DNA from: Mycobacterium gordonae | GTDB lineage: Bacteria > Actinomycetota > Actinomycetes > Mycobacteriales > Mycobacteriaceae | Reading direction: 5' to 3' | DNA length: 64,000 nt | NCBI RefSeq assembly: GCF_017086405.1 | Contig: NZ_CP070973.1 | Location: 2,232,001-2,296,000, forward strand | Shown here: piece by piece, positions 21,589 to 31,081 of the stretch | Position numbering within the stretch: the first letter of the stretch is position 1 | Layout of the letters: each line of letters opens with the position of its first letter | Notes under the pieces: model-generated | What the model saw: the letters and a program-made list of their open reading frames with translations, nothing else | Told to the model about the DNA's origin: nothing | Database searches by the model: none | Made by a program: the position numbers and the translations under genes

Positions 21589-22268
21589 CCGCGCGCCCGC
21601 TCACTGAACTGGTCGACCCGGGTTGGGCCGCCGCATTGGCGCCGGTCGCCGACCAGGTGACCCAGATGGGACAGTTCCTGCGCGCGGAGATAGCGGCCGG
21701 CCGACGATACCTGCCCGCCGGTCCGAACGTGTTGCGCGCGTTCAGTTTCCCCTTCGACGACGTGCGCGTGCTCATTGTCGGGCAAGATCCCTACCCGACG
21801 CCCGGCCACGCTGTGGGCCTGAGCTTCTCGGTGGCGCCGGACGTGCGCCCGCTGCCCCGCAGCCTGTCCAATATTTTCGACGAGTACAGCGCCGATCTCG
21901 GTTTCCCACCGCCGTCCAACGGCGACCTGACGCCCTGGTCCCAACGGGGTGTGATGCTACTCAACAGGGTGCTCACCGTACGACCTTCCACTCCTGCCTC
22001 GCACCGGGGCAAGGGCTGGGAAGCGGTGACGGAGTGCGCCATACGCGCACTGGTAGGACGCGAGCAGCCGCTGGTGGCGATCCTGTGGGGGCGCGACGCA
22101 TCGACGCTCAAGCCGATGTTGGCAGAAGGCAATTGTGTCGCCATCGAATCGCCGCACCCGTCGCCGCTGTCGGCGTCGCGCGGGTTCTTCGGGTCGCGGC
22201 CGTTCAGTCGTGCCAATGAACTGCTCACCGGGATGGGGGCCGACCCGATCGATTGGCGGCTGCCGTGA
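21585..22268 (+). CDS. ung: Uracil-DNA glycosylase
   Basis: Family 1 UDG, removes uracil from DNA. 227 residues from GTG 21585 ([13 protein letters not shown]), the length and start of the M. tuberculosis enzyme; the open frame upstream is a shadow of the DUF1330 gene. Catalytic motif [18 protein letters not shown] holds the activating Asp, and the Leu-loop motif is [13 protein letters not shown] with the active-site His. Starts and ends in 4-base GTGA overlaps with both neighbours. Confidence 0.97.
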   Translation: MTARPLTELVDPGWAAALAPVADQVTQMGQFLRAEIAAGRRYLPAGPNVLRAFSFPFDDVRVLIVGQDPYPTPGHAVGLSFSVAPDVRPLPRSLSNIFDEYSADLGFPPPSNGDLTPWSQRGVMLLNRVLTVRPSTPASHRGKGWEAVTECAIRALVGREQPLVAILWGRDASTLKPMLAEGNCVAIESPHPSPLSASRGFFGSRPFSRANELLTGMGADPIDWRLP

Positions 22269-23050
22269 CGACGACCGCACGACTGGAGCAGGTCGGCTGC
22301 ATCTCACTGATCGACCTGTTGGGAATTTGCGAGGTACAGGGTCGGGACGGTTTGCCGTATCCGTTCTGGCGGACCCAGCCTGCCGCGGCCCCAGAGACGA
22401 ATGCCTCCGTGGTGGCGGAGCGGTTCGATGGGGGAGACCTCACTATTTTCCAGCGGTGGGCGCGCGCCTATGTGGAGGCTGACATCTGGGTGGAGTGCCG
22501 GGTGAACTTCACTTCTGCGGATCCTGATCTGCGGATTCTGGCTTATCGCGCAGGTGATTTGGGGTTTCTCGCCTCCCAGCGGCCGGGTGAAGACGTTGTC
22601 GACGTGTTCGCGCTATCGCCCTATGACCTGGGCGCCGCAATCGCCGAATCGGTGGATTTAGTTGCCCCCGGCCAGCATTCGTCGATTGTGATTCCGGGGT
22701 ACCTGGACAGGTTCACTCGAAATGTCCCCAGAGATGAGGGCGAGGACCATTTTGAGTGGCACGTGTCCTTGCGGGTGGCGCCGACGCGCCGACGCGAGCA
22801 CGTGGTGCCGGCCGGCGACGTGGCAGCGATGACGACGTTGCAGTCCCGCTGCGTGCCTGCGCGCGAGTGGGGGGTCAATTGGGATGGGAGCGTTGCCGTC
22901 TGCGTGCGGCTCCAGGACGACGGCGACTACCTATTCGCACCTGACCTCGAACGGGCGGTGCCGGTGACGGAGCAGGGGCTCGCCGAACGTATCGACACTC
23001 TGATCGCCGAGGACGTCGCCGTCTTGCGCAGGCGTCGTGGTCTCGGTTGA
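22265..23050 (+). CDS. Candidate EspG-like type VII secretion chaperone
   Basis: 261 residues from GTG 22265, overlapping the ung stop. No signal peptide or membrane segment. The layout resembles cytosolic EspG proteins, which bind ESX substrates: N-terminal helix and strand [17 protein letters not shown], central sheet [30 protein letters not shown], the segment [21 protein letters not shown], and C-terminal [20 protein letters not shown] before a final helix. I could not check by alignment. Support comes from the opposing operon, whose products look like ESX substrates. If not EspG, it is an unassigned cytosolic protein. Confidence 0.5.
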   Translation: MTTTARLEQVGCISLIDLLGICEVQGRDGLPYPFWRTQPAAAPETNASVVAERFDGGDLTIFQRWARAYVEADIWVECRVNFTSADPDLRILAYRAGDLGFLASQRPGEDVVDVFALSPYDLGAAIAESVDLVAPGQHSSIVIPGYLDRFTRNVPRDEGEDHFEWHVSLRVAPTRRREHVVPAGDVAAMTTLQSRCVPAREWGVNWDGSVAVCVRLQDDGDYLFAPDLERAVPVTEQGLAERIDTLIAEDVAVLRRRRGLG

Positions 23051-23065
23051 ACTGGGAGCAGGGTT

Positions 23066-23584
23066 TCAGTCTGTTGTTACCGGTGATCGACGTTCGGCGC
23101 GCCCACGTCGGATGCCCGAAATTGCGGCGAGGCTTGTGCACATCACCAGCACGCCGGTGGTCACGACTTCGGTGATCACAACGCCTGAGTTGAGGAAGGC
23201 TCGGTCAGGGTCGGCCGGGCTTAAGGCCGCTTTGAGGTCGCTGATCAAGAATGCCGGATGGGCCAGGCACGCGACCGCTGCGACGAACGCGACGAACGCG
23301 AAGACGGGTGCAACCAGGCCGAGCCGGCGCATTCGTGTCGCCGCCGCGACGGTGATGGTGGCCGCGACCGAGGCGGTCAGCACTGTCCAGCCCGGGACGG
23401 TGTTGACGAGGTGGCCAAGCGGTGGTCCGAACCTGTTGTTGTAATTGTCGTTGGGGCCGGTGTACACACCAAAGGCATTCCAATAGAGGCCGACGTCGTA
23501 AAGCCTTGCCCATGACAAAAATGTGAGTCCGGCTGATGCGATGCCCATGACGCCCGCTAATACCACGACTGCCTTATTTCTCAA
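23066..23584 (-). CDS. Four-helix integral membrane protein, unknown function
   Basis: 172 residues with four hydrophobic segments at about 5-25, 68-83, 90-110 and 133-155, a short loop rich in Asn/Tyr after the first (GVYTGPNDNYNNRFGPP), and a basic tail (RRGRAERR). No family recognised. Last gene of the operon that starts at 27196, 45 bases after the lipoprotein, and convergent with the EspG-like gene. A small membrane protein at the end of a possible effector operon could be an immunity or secretion partner, but nothing in the sequence proves this. Confidence 0.75.
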   Translation of the reverse strand: MRNKAVVVLAGVMGIASAGLTFLSWARLYDVGLYWNAFGVYTGPNDNYNNRFGPPLGHLVNTVPGWTVLTASVAATITVAAATRMRRLGLVAPVFAFVAFVAAVACLAHPAFLISDLKAALSPADPDRAFLNSGVVITEVVTTGVLVMCTSLAAISGIRRGRAERRSPVTTD

Positions 23585-23629
23585 CTAAGACTCCTCCCAA
23601 CTCCTGATGGAATGTTGCCGGACGTGCGC

Positions 23630-24454
23630 TCACATCTGGTTGGCTTTGATCCATTCGGGGAATTGCGGTTTGACCGGTTCGCGTGGCATCTGAAAATGGG
23701 GGTCGCCAGGCGGTGGGTTGAGAATGTTTTCACCGGGCGGCCGCCAGAGGTAGGGGAGTTGAGACTGCCACCAGTCTCCGCAGCGTGCCGGGATATCGCC
23801 GGGTTCGAAGTTGACCAGTTTGGTGATGTGCCAGCTCTGAAAGACGTTCCAGCTCGGTGGCATTTCGGCGCGGGGATCGACCCGATCGGGATGGTCGTCG
23901 ACCAGGCTGGTGGGCTGGGTGTCGGAGGCGGGCCCGGATAACTCGATACGGTGGGCATCGCGCAGGGCGTTCGGGTTGAGTCCGGTGGTGTTGTCCGGTG
24001 CGGCAATCGTGTATCCGCAGACGATTGCCTCGATATTTGTGTGGTCGGCGGAGATCGTCAGTTCGGCGATGTGGAAAAACAACGTTTGCGGCGATTTGCC
24101 GATTTCGACGAAACCCGCCTCGGCCTGCTGTGTGGTCTCGAATCGGTAGTTCGGGTCACGGGGGTCCTTGGGCCCGCCGATCGCCGTCATGTATCCCGGG
24201 AAGGTCTTGTCCGGCCCGAAAACTTGAGTGAGGTACAAAGCTTCCCGGGTCGCGCGGATCAGTTCGGCCGGGCGGGAGAACAGATCGACGCTGGACCCGG
24301 CGGACCACACGTAGCTGAACTGCGGATGCAGTTGCTCGACGGTCGGGGTCGGTGAGCCCGGCTGCGGATCGTGGGGTGGATGTTCCGAGCACCCGGAAGC
24401 AGTGATGATTGCCACGGCCAGAATGCCAAGAATGCGGGTCAGCTTCACCGTCAC
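23630..24454 (-). CDS. Lipoprotein, unknown function
   Basis: 274 residues from GTG at 24454, whose GTGA overlaps the stop of the gene upstream. A lipoprotein signal is clear: basic start, hydrophobic LGILAVAIIT, lipobox TASGC with Cys about residue 22, then a Pro-rich linker. The mature part is rich in Trp, Pro and Tyr (FSYVWSAGSSVD, RCGDWWQSQLPYLWRPPGEN) with no recognised catalytic motif. The longer frame to 24514 would put residues in front of the signal and is unlikely. Expected at the outer face of the plasma membrane. Confidence 0.85.
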   Translation of the reverse strand: MTVKLTRILGILAVAIITASGCSEHPPHDPQPGSPTPTVEQLHPQFSYVWSAGSSVDLFSRPAELIRATREALYLTQVFGPDKTFPGYMTAIGGPKDPRDPNYRFETTQQAEAGFVEIGKSPQTLFFHIAELTISADHTNIEAIVCGYTIAAPDNTTGLNPNALRDAHRIELSGPASDTQPTSLVDDHPDRVDPRAEMPPSWNVFQSWHITKLVNFEPGDIPARCGDWWQSQLPYLWRPPGENILNPPPGDPHFQMPREPVKPQFPEWIKANQM

Positions 24455-26825
24455 TTTCCTTTGGGAACGATGACGCCGGTGACGGTCCCATAGCCGTGAC
24501 TGAAGGATTCCCACGCGTCGTCACTCAAAGAATTCAGGAGAACTTGGTAGCCGTTCTCGATGTCAGCTGGGGCTATTCCTTGCTGTTGCCCCTTCGCGAG
24601 TGCTTGTTCATATCCGAGCACGTGCCCATCGTCGCCGAACGCCCACTGGTAATGGTCACGCATCTGCGCGGTAAACATTCCGGGCGGCACCTGCACGAGA
24701 GTTTGGTTATAAAGCCTCTCCCAGTTGGGTGCGGGGAGTTGGTCTACCGTGACGTTCTTGTCCGGCTCCTTACCCAGAAAGTCGTTCTTCAGGCCGTCCT
24801 TGATCTGATCACCGAATAGCTCGTCGGCGTAGCCGAACGCTTTACCGAATGGCCCGGCTTTCTTGATTTCGCCTTCCGCTACCCCGGCAAGTCGCTGCCA
24901 GGTATCCCACGCGTCCTTCTTGTGCTGCCAGACGTCGTGCAGATTGGCCTGATGATTGGTGGCATCGTGTTGCAGGGCTGTCATCAGCCCCTGGTCCAGG
25001 GCCCCCTGAATGATGCCCGAGGCGATCAAATGTGAACCGGCGTTGGGTGCGTGCGGGTCGTGGGCGAACATTCCCTCTTGACCGGTCATTGCGGCAACGG
25101 CGCCCGCGTTGAAGATCTCACCGGCTCCGGGATGGCTCGGGTTCTTGGTCAAATCCGAATCCATGATCGACATGATATTGACCAAACCACCGTGCCGGCC
25201 GTCGGTGTCGGCCCAGTTCTGTTCGCCCAAACCGACATGGAACCCGGCGGTTTGGCGGTCCGGCGGTGCGCCGGCCCCGGCCAGATCCGGGATATACGGC
25301 GCCATGCTGGTGGCGACCTGGCGCATCAGCTCGGGGTTGAGCTGTCCGACACTGTGATGGTTGGATCCCGGCACGTCCAGCATCAAATTCCGGGCAGCGT
25401 CGGTGCTCATCGCATGGGCGACGGCTTGCATGATCTCCCCGTCTCTGGCCGCCATGGCATAACCTGCGTGTGACTCGCCAGCGTGGACGAACTGCTCGTC
25501 TGGGTTGAACGTGAAGAGTGCTTTGGCGGCCGCCCCGCCGTCCGCCCAGGAGCGGTGAGTGAGCAGATCGGTGATGAAATCCTGGCCGTGGGCTGGATTG
25601 AGCACCGCATCGTGCAGCGCGATCTTGTCCGGCGCAATAGCTCGAAAGATGTCTTCGGTCACCTCCAGCGGCAGACCACGGCCGCGCGCAACGAACGCCT
25701 CTGTGCTCTCATTGTCGATACTCAGGTTCCCATTGAAGTCCTGCTCAGAGTGAACCTGCGCATGCAGATACTGGCGGCCGACATCCATCAGCCGTTGGTC
25801 CAGCGCTGACCCGGCCTTGAAGCGGTCATCGGCCATTCCGGCCACCCGGGCGATCGATTGGTTGTCCTTCACCCCGTTGAGGATTGTTGCGTTGATTCCC
25901 ACCGATTTCGTGACCACCAGATCCCCGCGAGTCAGCGATCGCCGGTAGCTGTCGGGCAACAGCGCCAAACCACCGCTGGTGGGGATGTCCTGATCCCCGG
26001 CGATATTCGACGTCACCCGCTCGTTGGAGACCAGTTGTAGTGCATTGGCCACACTGTGGCGAGCGTCCGCGGGCAGGGCATTGAGAATCGCCTCGATTTC
26101 GTCGGGGTTTTTCCGTCCAAAGACCGAGCCAGCCCGTTCAGGTACTCCATCTGCGAGGCGGGGATGTTCACCTGATCGCCGGCTTGGAGGGCGTCGAGTT
26201 GCTCGGGGGTCAGTGAACCCGCCGCGGCCAACCGCTGAAGCTCTTCGGGCGTCAGATGTGAAGGGTCTTTCAGCAGATCTTTCGCGTCGGCGCGGGCCTG
26301 CGCACCGCCCAACGCCGCCGCGCTGGTGAACGCGGCCCGCAACTCTCCCCTCGTGGCGCTCAGCGCGTTCTTGACCGAGGTGTCGGCCGCTTCGGTGGCG
26401 TTGGCGGCAGATGTGATTCGCTCGGCGAACCGCCGCATGGCCTTCTCGTCGTCTTCGGTGGACTTGCCGGGCTTGTAGACACTCAAGTCCTCGCGCACGA
26501 CGTAGCCGGCGTTGGTTGCCTCGGCGACAGCCGCGCGGGCCCGTTGCAAGGGCTCGTTGATGACGGCGAAGCCGTCGCTGGCCACCTTTGCGGCCCGGTT
26601 CAGGTGGCCGACCAACTGATGAGCCGCGCGCTGATCCGACTCGGCGCGATGCACTGCCGCATCGGCGGCGGCCCCCTCCCAATGCCCGCCGTTGACGGCG
26701 ACCACGGAGGACCTGTAGCGCGTGAACAAGTCCTCGACCTTTGATCCCAACTTCGTCCAGCCATTGCCGATCTCGGCGAGCACCGACGGATCCCACGACA
26801 TGATCTGGGAGAGGGAAAGCGTCAC
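24451..26825 (-). pseudogene. Large WXG-like ESX substrate/effector candidate, interrupted by a -1 frameshift
   Basis: Reads as one ~791-residue protein if one A is restored in a five-A run (plus-strand T run at 26108-26112). The first frame (26825 to ~26113) begins at a GTG, runs SWDPSVLAEIGNGW and a helical pair with HWEGAAADAA (WxG turn), then long helices and LTPEELQRLAAAGSLTPEQ. The second frame continues NPDEIEAILNALPADARHSV to the end with a conserved-looking block GSNHHSVGQLNPELMRQVATSMAPYI, resembling large mycobacterial ESX-associated proteins. The reading resumes seamlessly across the lesion, so it is recent, an assembly error, or programmed. No enzymatic motif recognised. Confidence 0.7.
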
Positions 26826-27196
26826 CCAGGTACGTTCCAGTCTCCGGTGGCGTTGGTGTACGCGCTCATCGCCGTGCCGACACTGACCTTCACCTCGTCG
26901 GCGTCACGGAACTTGTTGGCCGTGTCCGCCAGAACTCGCCCGGTCTCGTGCAGCCTTTCTTTGACCGCGGGAATCATTTCTCCCGCCACCAGGTCGTGGT
27001 CGATGCTCAGCGCCTCGGTCACCGCCGTGGGTACGTCTTTACCCATGCTGGTCAACCCGCGCTGAGCTGCGGTTGCGAGCGCCAGCGGATTCGACACCGA
27101 CTTTGCCGTACTGAGCTCGCCAGCCTCGTCTGCCAGGCCGTACAACGCCTGTGCCAACCCGGCGAGGCGGTCCATCTCCACCCGCAAAATCGTCAC
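26822..27196 (-). CDS. EspC-like (DUF2580-type) putative ESX-secreted protein
   Basis: 124 residues from GTG 27196 with a strong AGGGGGAA site upstream. Two-helix layout: ILRVEMDRLAGLAQALYGLADEAGEL, and ERLHETGRVLADTANKFRDADEVK. Both resemble EspC, including a C-terminal FxxxD (FRDAD) where EspC has YxxxD of the type VII export signal. First gene of the operon; its TGA overlaps the GTG of the large WXG-like gene, so the pair may be co-exported as a heterodimer. Family assignment is by eye. Confidence 0.6.
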   Translation of the reverse strand: MTILRVEMDRLAGLAQALYGLADEAGELSTAKSVSNPLALATAAQRGLTSMGKDVPTAVTEALSIDHDLVAGEMIPAVKERLHETGRVLADTANKFRDADEVKVSVGTAMSAYTNATGDWNVPG

Positions 27197-27394
27197 GACT
27201 TCCCCCTGTCCACGACCCGATGCCCAGATCAAGACTTTAACAAGCGCGTAGAGTACAAATCGGCACGAATTGTCGGCCTCCCCTCAGATCGGATTCAGTG
27301 GGCGACGCCACTGCCCGGGGACGGTCCGCGCGCTGTATTAGCTCGGGCGAGGAGGGGCCGCCTTGCCTTGCGCTTCTGTCCGGGGGTGATTGCC

Positions 27395-28330
27395 ATGGCC
27401 GAGATGACGGCTTTGCGAGCACACCGTCGCGGCGGCCCCGAAGTGTTGGCCGTCGAGTCCGCCCCGGTTCCGATTCCAGCGCCCGGCGAGGTGCTGGTCG
27501 CAGTGCACGCCGCGGCCATCACCTTCGACGAATTGACCTGGGAAGAGACCTGGACCCGTGACGGCGTCGATCGCACACCGACAATCGTGTCGCACGAGAT
27601 GTCCGGCGTCGTCACCGAAACCGGTTCCGGCGTAACGGATTTACAACCCGGTGACGAGGTGTATGGACTTGTCGGCTTCGATCGCGACGGCGCCGCAGCG
27701 GAATTCGTCGCAATGCCGGCGTCCGACCTGGCCGCCAAGCCGTCGACCGTGTCACACCCGGTGGCCGCGGCGCTGCCGCTGGCCGGGTTGACCGCCCAGC
27801 AGGCCCTGGTCGACCACGCCGCTGTGCGCCCGGGTGAGGCGGTACTGGTGCATGGCGGGGCCGGGGGAGTGGGTGCGCTGACGGTCCAACTTGCGGCGCA
27901 GCTGGGTGCCGAGGTCACCGCCACCGTGCGCAGCGACACCGCTGAACTAGTCCGAGGATTCGGGGCCCGGCACGTGATCGACACGCGCTCAGACACATTG
28001 GACGGAGCTGTGTACGACGTCGTGGTCGACACTGTCGGTGGCCAGACCCTGGACCAGTCCTTCGGCGTGCTGCGCCGGGGTGGCCGCCTGGTGACGCTGA
28101 GCGCGCCACCGCCGCCGGGCAAGGCCGACGAATATGGCATCACCGCAACGTTCTTCATTGTCACCGCCAACCGAAACCAACTCACCGATCTTGTTCAACG
28201 CGTCGCCGGCGGCCGACTGCACGTGGCGATCGCCCGGACGTTTCCGCTCGCCCAGGGCCGGGAAGCGTTCGAGAGCGGTCGGCAACCGGGCCGCAAAGCC
28301 GGAAAGACCGTCCTGATCGTCCGAGACTGA
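27395..28330 (+). CDS. Zinc-independent MDR oxidoreductase (quinone reductase-like)
   Basis: 311 residues from ATG 27395 (MAEMTALRAHRRGGPEVL). Medium-chain dehydrogenase/reductase of the NADPH:quinone reductase type: N-terminal GroES-like domain with HEMSGVVTETGSGVTDLQPGDEVYG, cofactor domain with VLVHGGAGGVGALTVQLAAQLGAEV. It lacks the structural-zinc cysteines. It is divergent from the EspC-like gene and followed closely by a nitroreductase, so both may be expressed together. Substrate unknown. Confidence 0.9.
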   Translation: MAEMTALRAHRRGGPEVLAVESAPVPIPAPGEVLVAVHAAAITFDELTWEETWTRDGVDRTPTIVSHEMSGVVTETGSGVTDLQPGDEVYGLVGFDRDGAAAEFVAMPASDLAAKPSTVSHPVAAALPLAGLTAQQALVDHAAVRPGEAVLVHGGAGGVGALTVQLAAQLGAEVTATVRSDTAELVRGFGARHVIDTRSDTLDGAVYDVVVDTVGGQTLDQSFGVLRRGGRLVTLSAPPPPGKADEYGITATFFIVTANRNQLTDLVQRVAGGRLHVAIARTFPLAQGREAFESGRQPGRKAGKTVLIVRD

Positions 28331-28343
28331 CAGCCCTGTCAGG

Positions 28344-29003
28344 ATGAAGGACGTGTACGACCTCGAGGAGACCATTCGCCAACGCCGATCCAGTCGCATG
28401 TTCCTGCCCGAGCCGGTCTCGCGCCAGTTGGTGGAAGAGTCGCTCGAGCTCGCGATGCGAGCCCCGTCCAACTCGAATGTGCAACCGTGGCAGGTCATTT
28501 TCACTAGCGGCGCAGCCCGGGACAGACTGGTGGCGGCCTTGCTGGACAAGGCCCGTTCCGAACCACCGCGGGTTCCGCAATTACCGCCAGCCTTCGCTCA
28601 CCTGCGGCGGGAGCTGGGCGCGCAGGTCTACGGTGCGATGGGCATCGCCCGCGACGACGCGGCCGGGCGCCAGGAAGCGGTGCTGCGCAACTGGGAATTC
28701 TTCCGCGCCCCAATCGGCGGAGTCGTATTCATGCACGAAGACCTGGATCTCGTCGACGGCATGGGTGTCGGGATGTTCCTCCAGAATCTGCTGTTGGCCT
28801 TGACCGCTCGCGGACTCGGCACCTGCGTTCAGGTTTCGATCGCCGGCTACCCGGAGATCGTCCGCGAGCAACTCGACATTGCCGACGACATGCGCATCCT
28901 GTGCGGTTTGGCGGTGGGCTACCCGGACCCGGACTTTCCGGCCAACTCCCTGCGCATCGGCCGCGACGGCATCGACCGGCACGTCAAGTTCTTCGACGAA
29001 TGA
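28344..29003 (+). CDS. Nitroreductase-family FMN oxidoreductase
   Basis: 219 residues. FMN-binding pieces: TIRQRRSSRMFLPEPVSRQ, APSNSNVQPWQVIFT, GVGMFLQNLLLALTARGLGTCVQVS and GLAVGYPDPDFPAN, the order seen in dimeric NAD(P)H-dependent nitroreductases. 13 bases after the MDR oxidoreductase and probably in its operon; convergent with the SDR gene 1 base away. Physiological substrate not deducible. Confidence 0.92.
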   Translation: MKDVYDLEETIRQRRSSRMFLPEPVSRQLVEESLELAMRAPSNSNVQPWQVIFTSGAARDRLVAALLDKARSEPPRVPQLPPAFAHLRRELGAQVYGAMGIARDDAAGRQEAVLRNWEFFRAPIGGVVFMHEDLDLVDGMGVGMFLQNLLLALTARGLGTCVQVSIAGYPEIVREQLDIADDMRILCGLAVGYPDPDFPANSLRIGRDGIDRHVKFFDE

Positions 29004-29004
29004 G

Positions 29005-29835
29005 CTAATTGCCAGGGAAATTCACGTCTTTCGTCACGGCCTTCCATTCCTCGATCGACGCCGACAGCGCGGTGATCTTGTCCCGCATCGCCTTCAGCAC
29101 GTCGCGGCCTAGCAGTAACCGCAATGGGGGATCGTCGAGTTCAGTCACCATGAGCACCGCCTCGGCGACCTTACGGGGGTCGCCGGGCAGGTGGTCGGCG
29201 AACTGCTTGATCAGGTCCTTGCGTGCGGCGACGTCGACGTAGTCGGCGATCGGGGTGCCGCTCTCCTTCATTGACCGGCTCGCCCAGTCGGTGCGGAACG
29301 CGCCGGGCTCGATGGCGGTCACCTTGATCCCGAGCGGTCGCACTTCGGCGGCGAGGGCCTCGGTCACCGCTTCCAGCGCGAACTTGGTCGAGGAGTAATA
29401 GGCATTCGGAGGGTTGGCGACCAGACCGGTCATCGACGAGATATTGACGATGTGGCCGGACCCCCGCGCCCGCATCGCCGGCAGCACCGCCTTGATCATG
29501 TCCACCGCGCCGAAGTAGTTGACGTCGAAGAGTTTCCGGACCTCGGCGTCCTCGCCTTCCTCGACGGCCGAAAGATAACCGTGTCCGGCGTTGTTGACCA
29601 ACACGTCGATCCCACCGAAGGTCTGTTCGGCCGCGGCGACCGCGGCGGCGATCTGGCCGGCGTCGGTGACGTCGAGTGCCACCGCCAATGCGCGAGTGCC
29701 GAATTCGTCGGCGAGGTCCACCACCGCCTCGACGCGTCGCGCCGTCACCACCACACTGTGGCCCGCTTGCAAAGCGCCGCGGGCAATCTCGCGACCGAAC
29801 CCGGTCGAGCAGCCCGTCACCAACCAGCGCGCCAT
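29005..29835 (-). CDS. Short-chain dehydrogenase/reductase
   Basis: 276 residues, classical SDR: TGCSTGFGREIA (TGxxxGxG), NNAGHGYLSAVEEG (NNAG), catalytic Ser in ISSMTGLVANPPNAYYSSTKFALEA with YxxxK. Last gene of a four-gene operon (SnoaL-like, sulfotransferase-like, DUF1214-like, SDR), starting 1 base after the previous stop. Probably oxidises or reduces a hydroxy/oxo group on the operon's substrate. Confidence 0.93.
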   Translation of the reverse strand: MARWLVTGCSTGFGREIARGALQAGHSVVVTARRVEAVVDLADEFGTRALAVALDVTDAGQIAAAVAAAEQTFGGIDVLVNNAGHGYLSAVEEGEDAEVRKLFDVNYFGAVDMIKAVLPAMRARGSGHIVNISSMTGLVANPPNAYYSSTKFALEAVTEALAAEVRPLGIKVTAIEPGAFRTDWASRSMKESGTPIADYVDVAARKDLIKQFADHLPGDPRKVAEAVLMVTELDDPPLRLLLGRDVLKAMRDKITALSASIEEWKAVTKDVNFPGN

Positions 29836-29836
29836 C

Positions 29837-31081
29837 TCAGGCCGTCCCTTCCGGCAGGCGCCGCAGGTATGCCGTTCGTCGCTGAGCCAATTCCGCGGCC
29901 CGTAGCTCGGAGCTCACCCGCGGCAAATGAGGGACCTCGGAGTCGAGCCGGTCCAGCTTCACCACCCGCCCGTGCGCGCCGAGTCCCGCGCGGGGCCCCG
30001 TCGCACCGAACTCCGCCATCCGCAACGTCAGAATGGCTTCGCGCAACCCCTCGGTGTCGATCCAGTTGGCCGTCCCGGGATCAACCGGGGCGATCACGTA
30101 GGTGTACGTCCCGTCCTCGTTGGCCACCGACTGCGCCTTGTTGAGGCTGCCGGTGCGGTCGACGATGTCTAGCGTGGTGCCCCAGATGTTGCTCAACGGC
30201 ACCGTGAAGTACTCGGCGCCACCGTCGTTGAGGTCGACGACGAACGCCTCGTCCGGAGCCAAGTCGACGCGGCCCATGACGTAGAACTGGTTGCGCATCG
30301 CGCCGTCGGTGTCCGCCGACCAGGCCAGGTCGAACTGGTTGGCCGGCATCTTGTACACGCCGTGGCTGAGCTTGCCGGTGAAGTTGGCGAAGTACGCCAT
30401 CATCGACGCGGTCGCCTCAGCCTGCTCGTCGAGCGTGCGGGCCGGCGTCGACGGGGGGCCGCCGAGCCGTTGTATCTCAAAGTGATTGGGGTCGTCGCAC
30501 CCCCAGTCGAGCAGTACGTCACGGATGTAGAACTCGTGTGCCTGCGGGGTGCTCTGCACGTGGTTGGGCCGGCCGTTGGCCGGATCGGCGTCGACGGTGA
30601 TGGTGAAGCTGCCGTCGGAGTCGACCGCCATGGTGCGGCCGTTGAGCACGTCGACGGTGCCCATGTGCGCGTCCCACAGGGTGAAGTAGTTCTCGGTCAT
30701 CCGGTGCTGGCCGACTCGGCCGCGGATCTCGTAGCGTTCGTCGCCCGAGATCGGTATCACCCGGTACACACTGTCGGGATTGTCGATGCCCCAGCGGGAT
30801 CCGGGGATGCGCCGGCCGTCCACCGGGTGCGCCAGCCGGGTGATGCAGCTGACCTTGGGCCGCAGCGTGTCCTGGTTGGACGACCACACCGCCGCCGAGA
30901 ACATCACTTCGGCGAAGGCGTCGTCGAACCGCTCACGCATCGCCTCGGAGGCCTTCGCGCGGCCCAGCCAGGTCTGGGCGACGTCGCGGTAGGCGGCCTG
31001 GACGGTGGGGTGCTCGATCAACTCCACGGCGGCCAGTTCCTGTTCATGCTGGGATGCCGTGGCGACCGGGTGGTCGGTCAT
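29837..31081 (-). CDS. DUF1214-like protein
   Basis: 414 residues, no signal peptide. Reading by eye, the middle and C-terminal parts resemble DUF1214/DUF1254-type beta-rich proteins (SRWGIDNPDSVYRVIPISGDERYEIRG, then YFTLWDAHMGTVDVLNGRTM, then WTVxx-like strand pairs). Its ATG overlaps the stop of the sulfotransferase-like gene by 4 bases. Members of this kind often sit next to SDR and sulfotransferase genes in mycobacteria, but biochemical activity is not known to me. Confidence 0.75.
   Translation of the reverse strand: MTDHPVATASQHEQELAAVELIEHPTVQAAYRDVAQTWLGRAKASEAMRERFDDAFAEVMFSAAVWSSNQDTLRPKVSCITRLAHPVDGRRIPGSRWGIDNPDSVYRVIPISGDERYEIRGRVGQHRMTENYFTLWDAHMGTVDVLNGRTMAVDSDGSFTITVDADPANGRPNHVQSTPQAHEFYIRDVLLDWGCDDPNHFEIQRLGGPPSTPARTLDEQAEATASMMAYFANFTGKLSHGVYKMPANQFDLAWSADTDGAMRNQFYVMGRVDLAPDEAFVVDLNDGGAEYFTVPLSNIWGTTLDIVDRTGSLNKAQSVANEDGTYTYVIAPVDPGTANWIDTEGLREAILTLRMAEFGATGPRAGLGAHGRVVKLDRLDSEVPHLPRVSSELRAAELAQRRTAYLRRLPEGTA

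Noticed and set aside
24451..26796. A 781-residue single reading frame starting GSVGARRDRQW
   Set aside because: Its first ~220 residues are Arg/Gly/Ala-rich and antonymous in composition to the rest; the true N-terminal part is read in another frame (from 26825) and joins at a one-base lesion.
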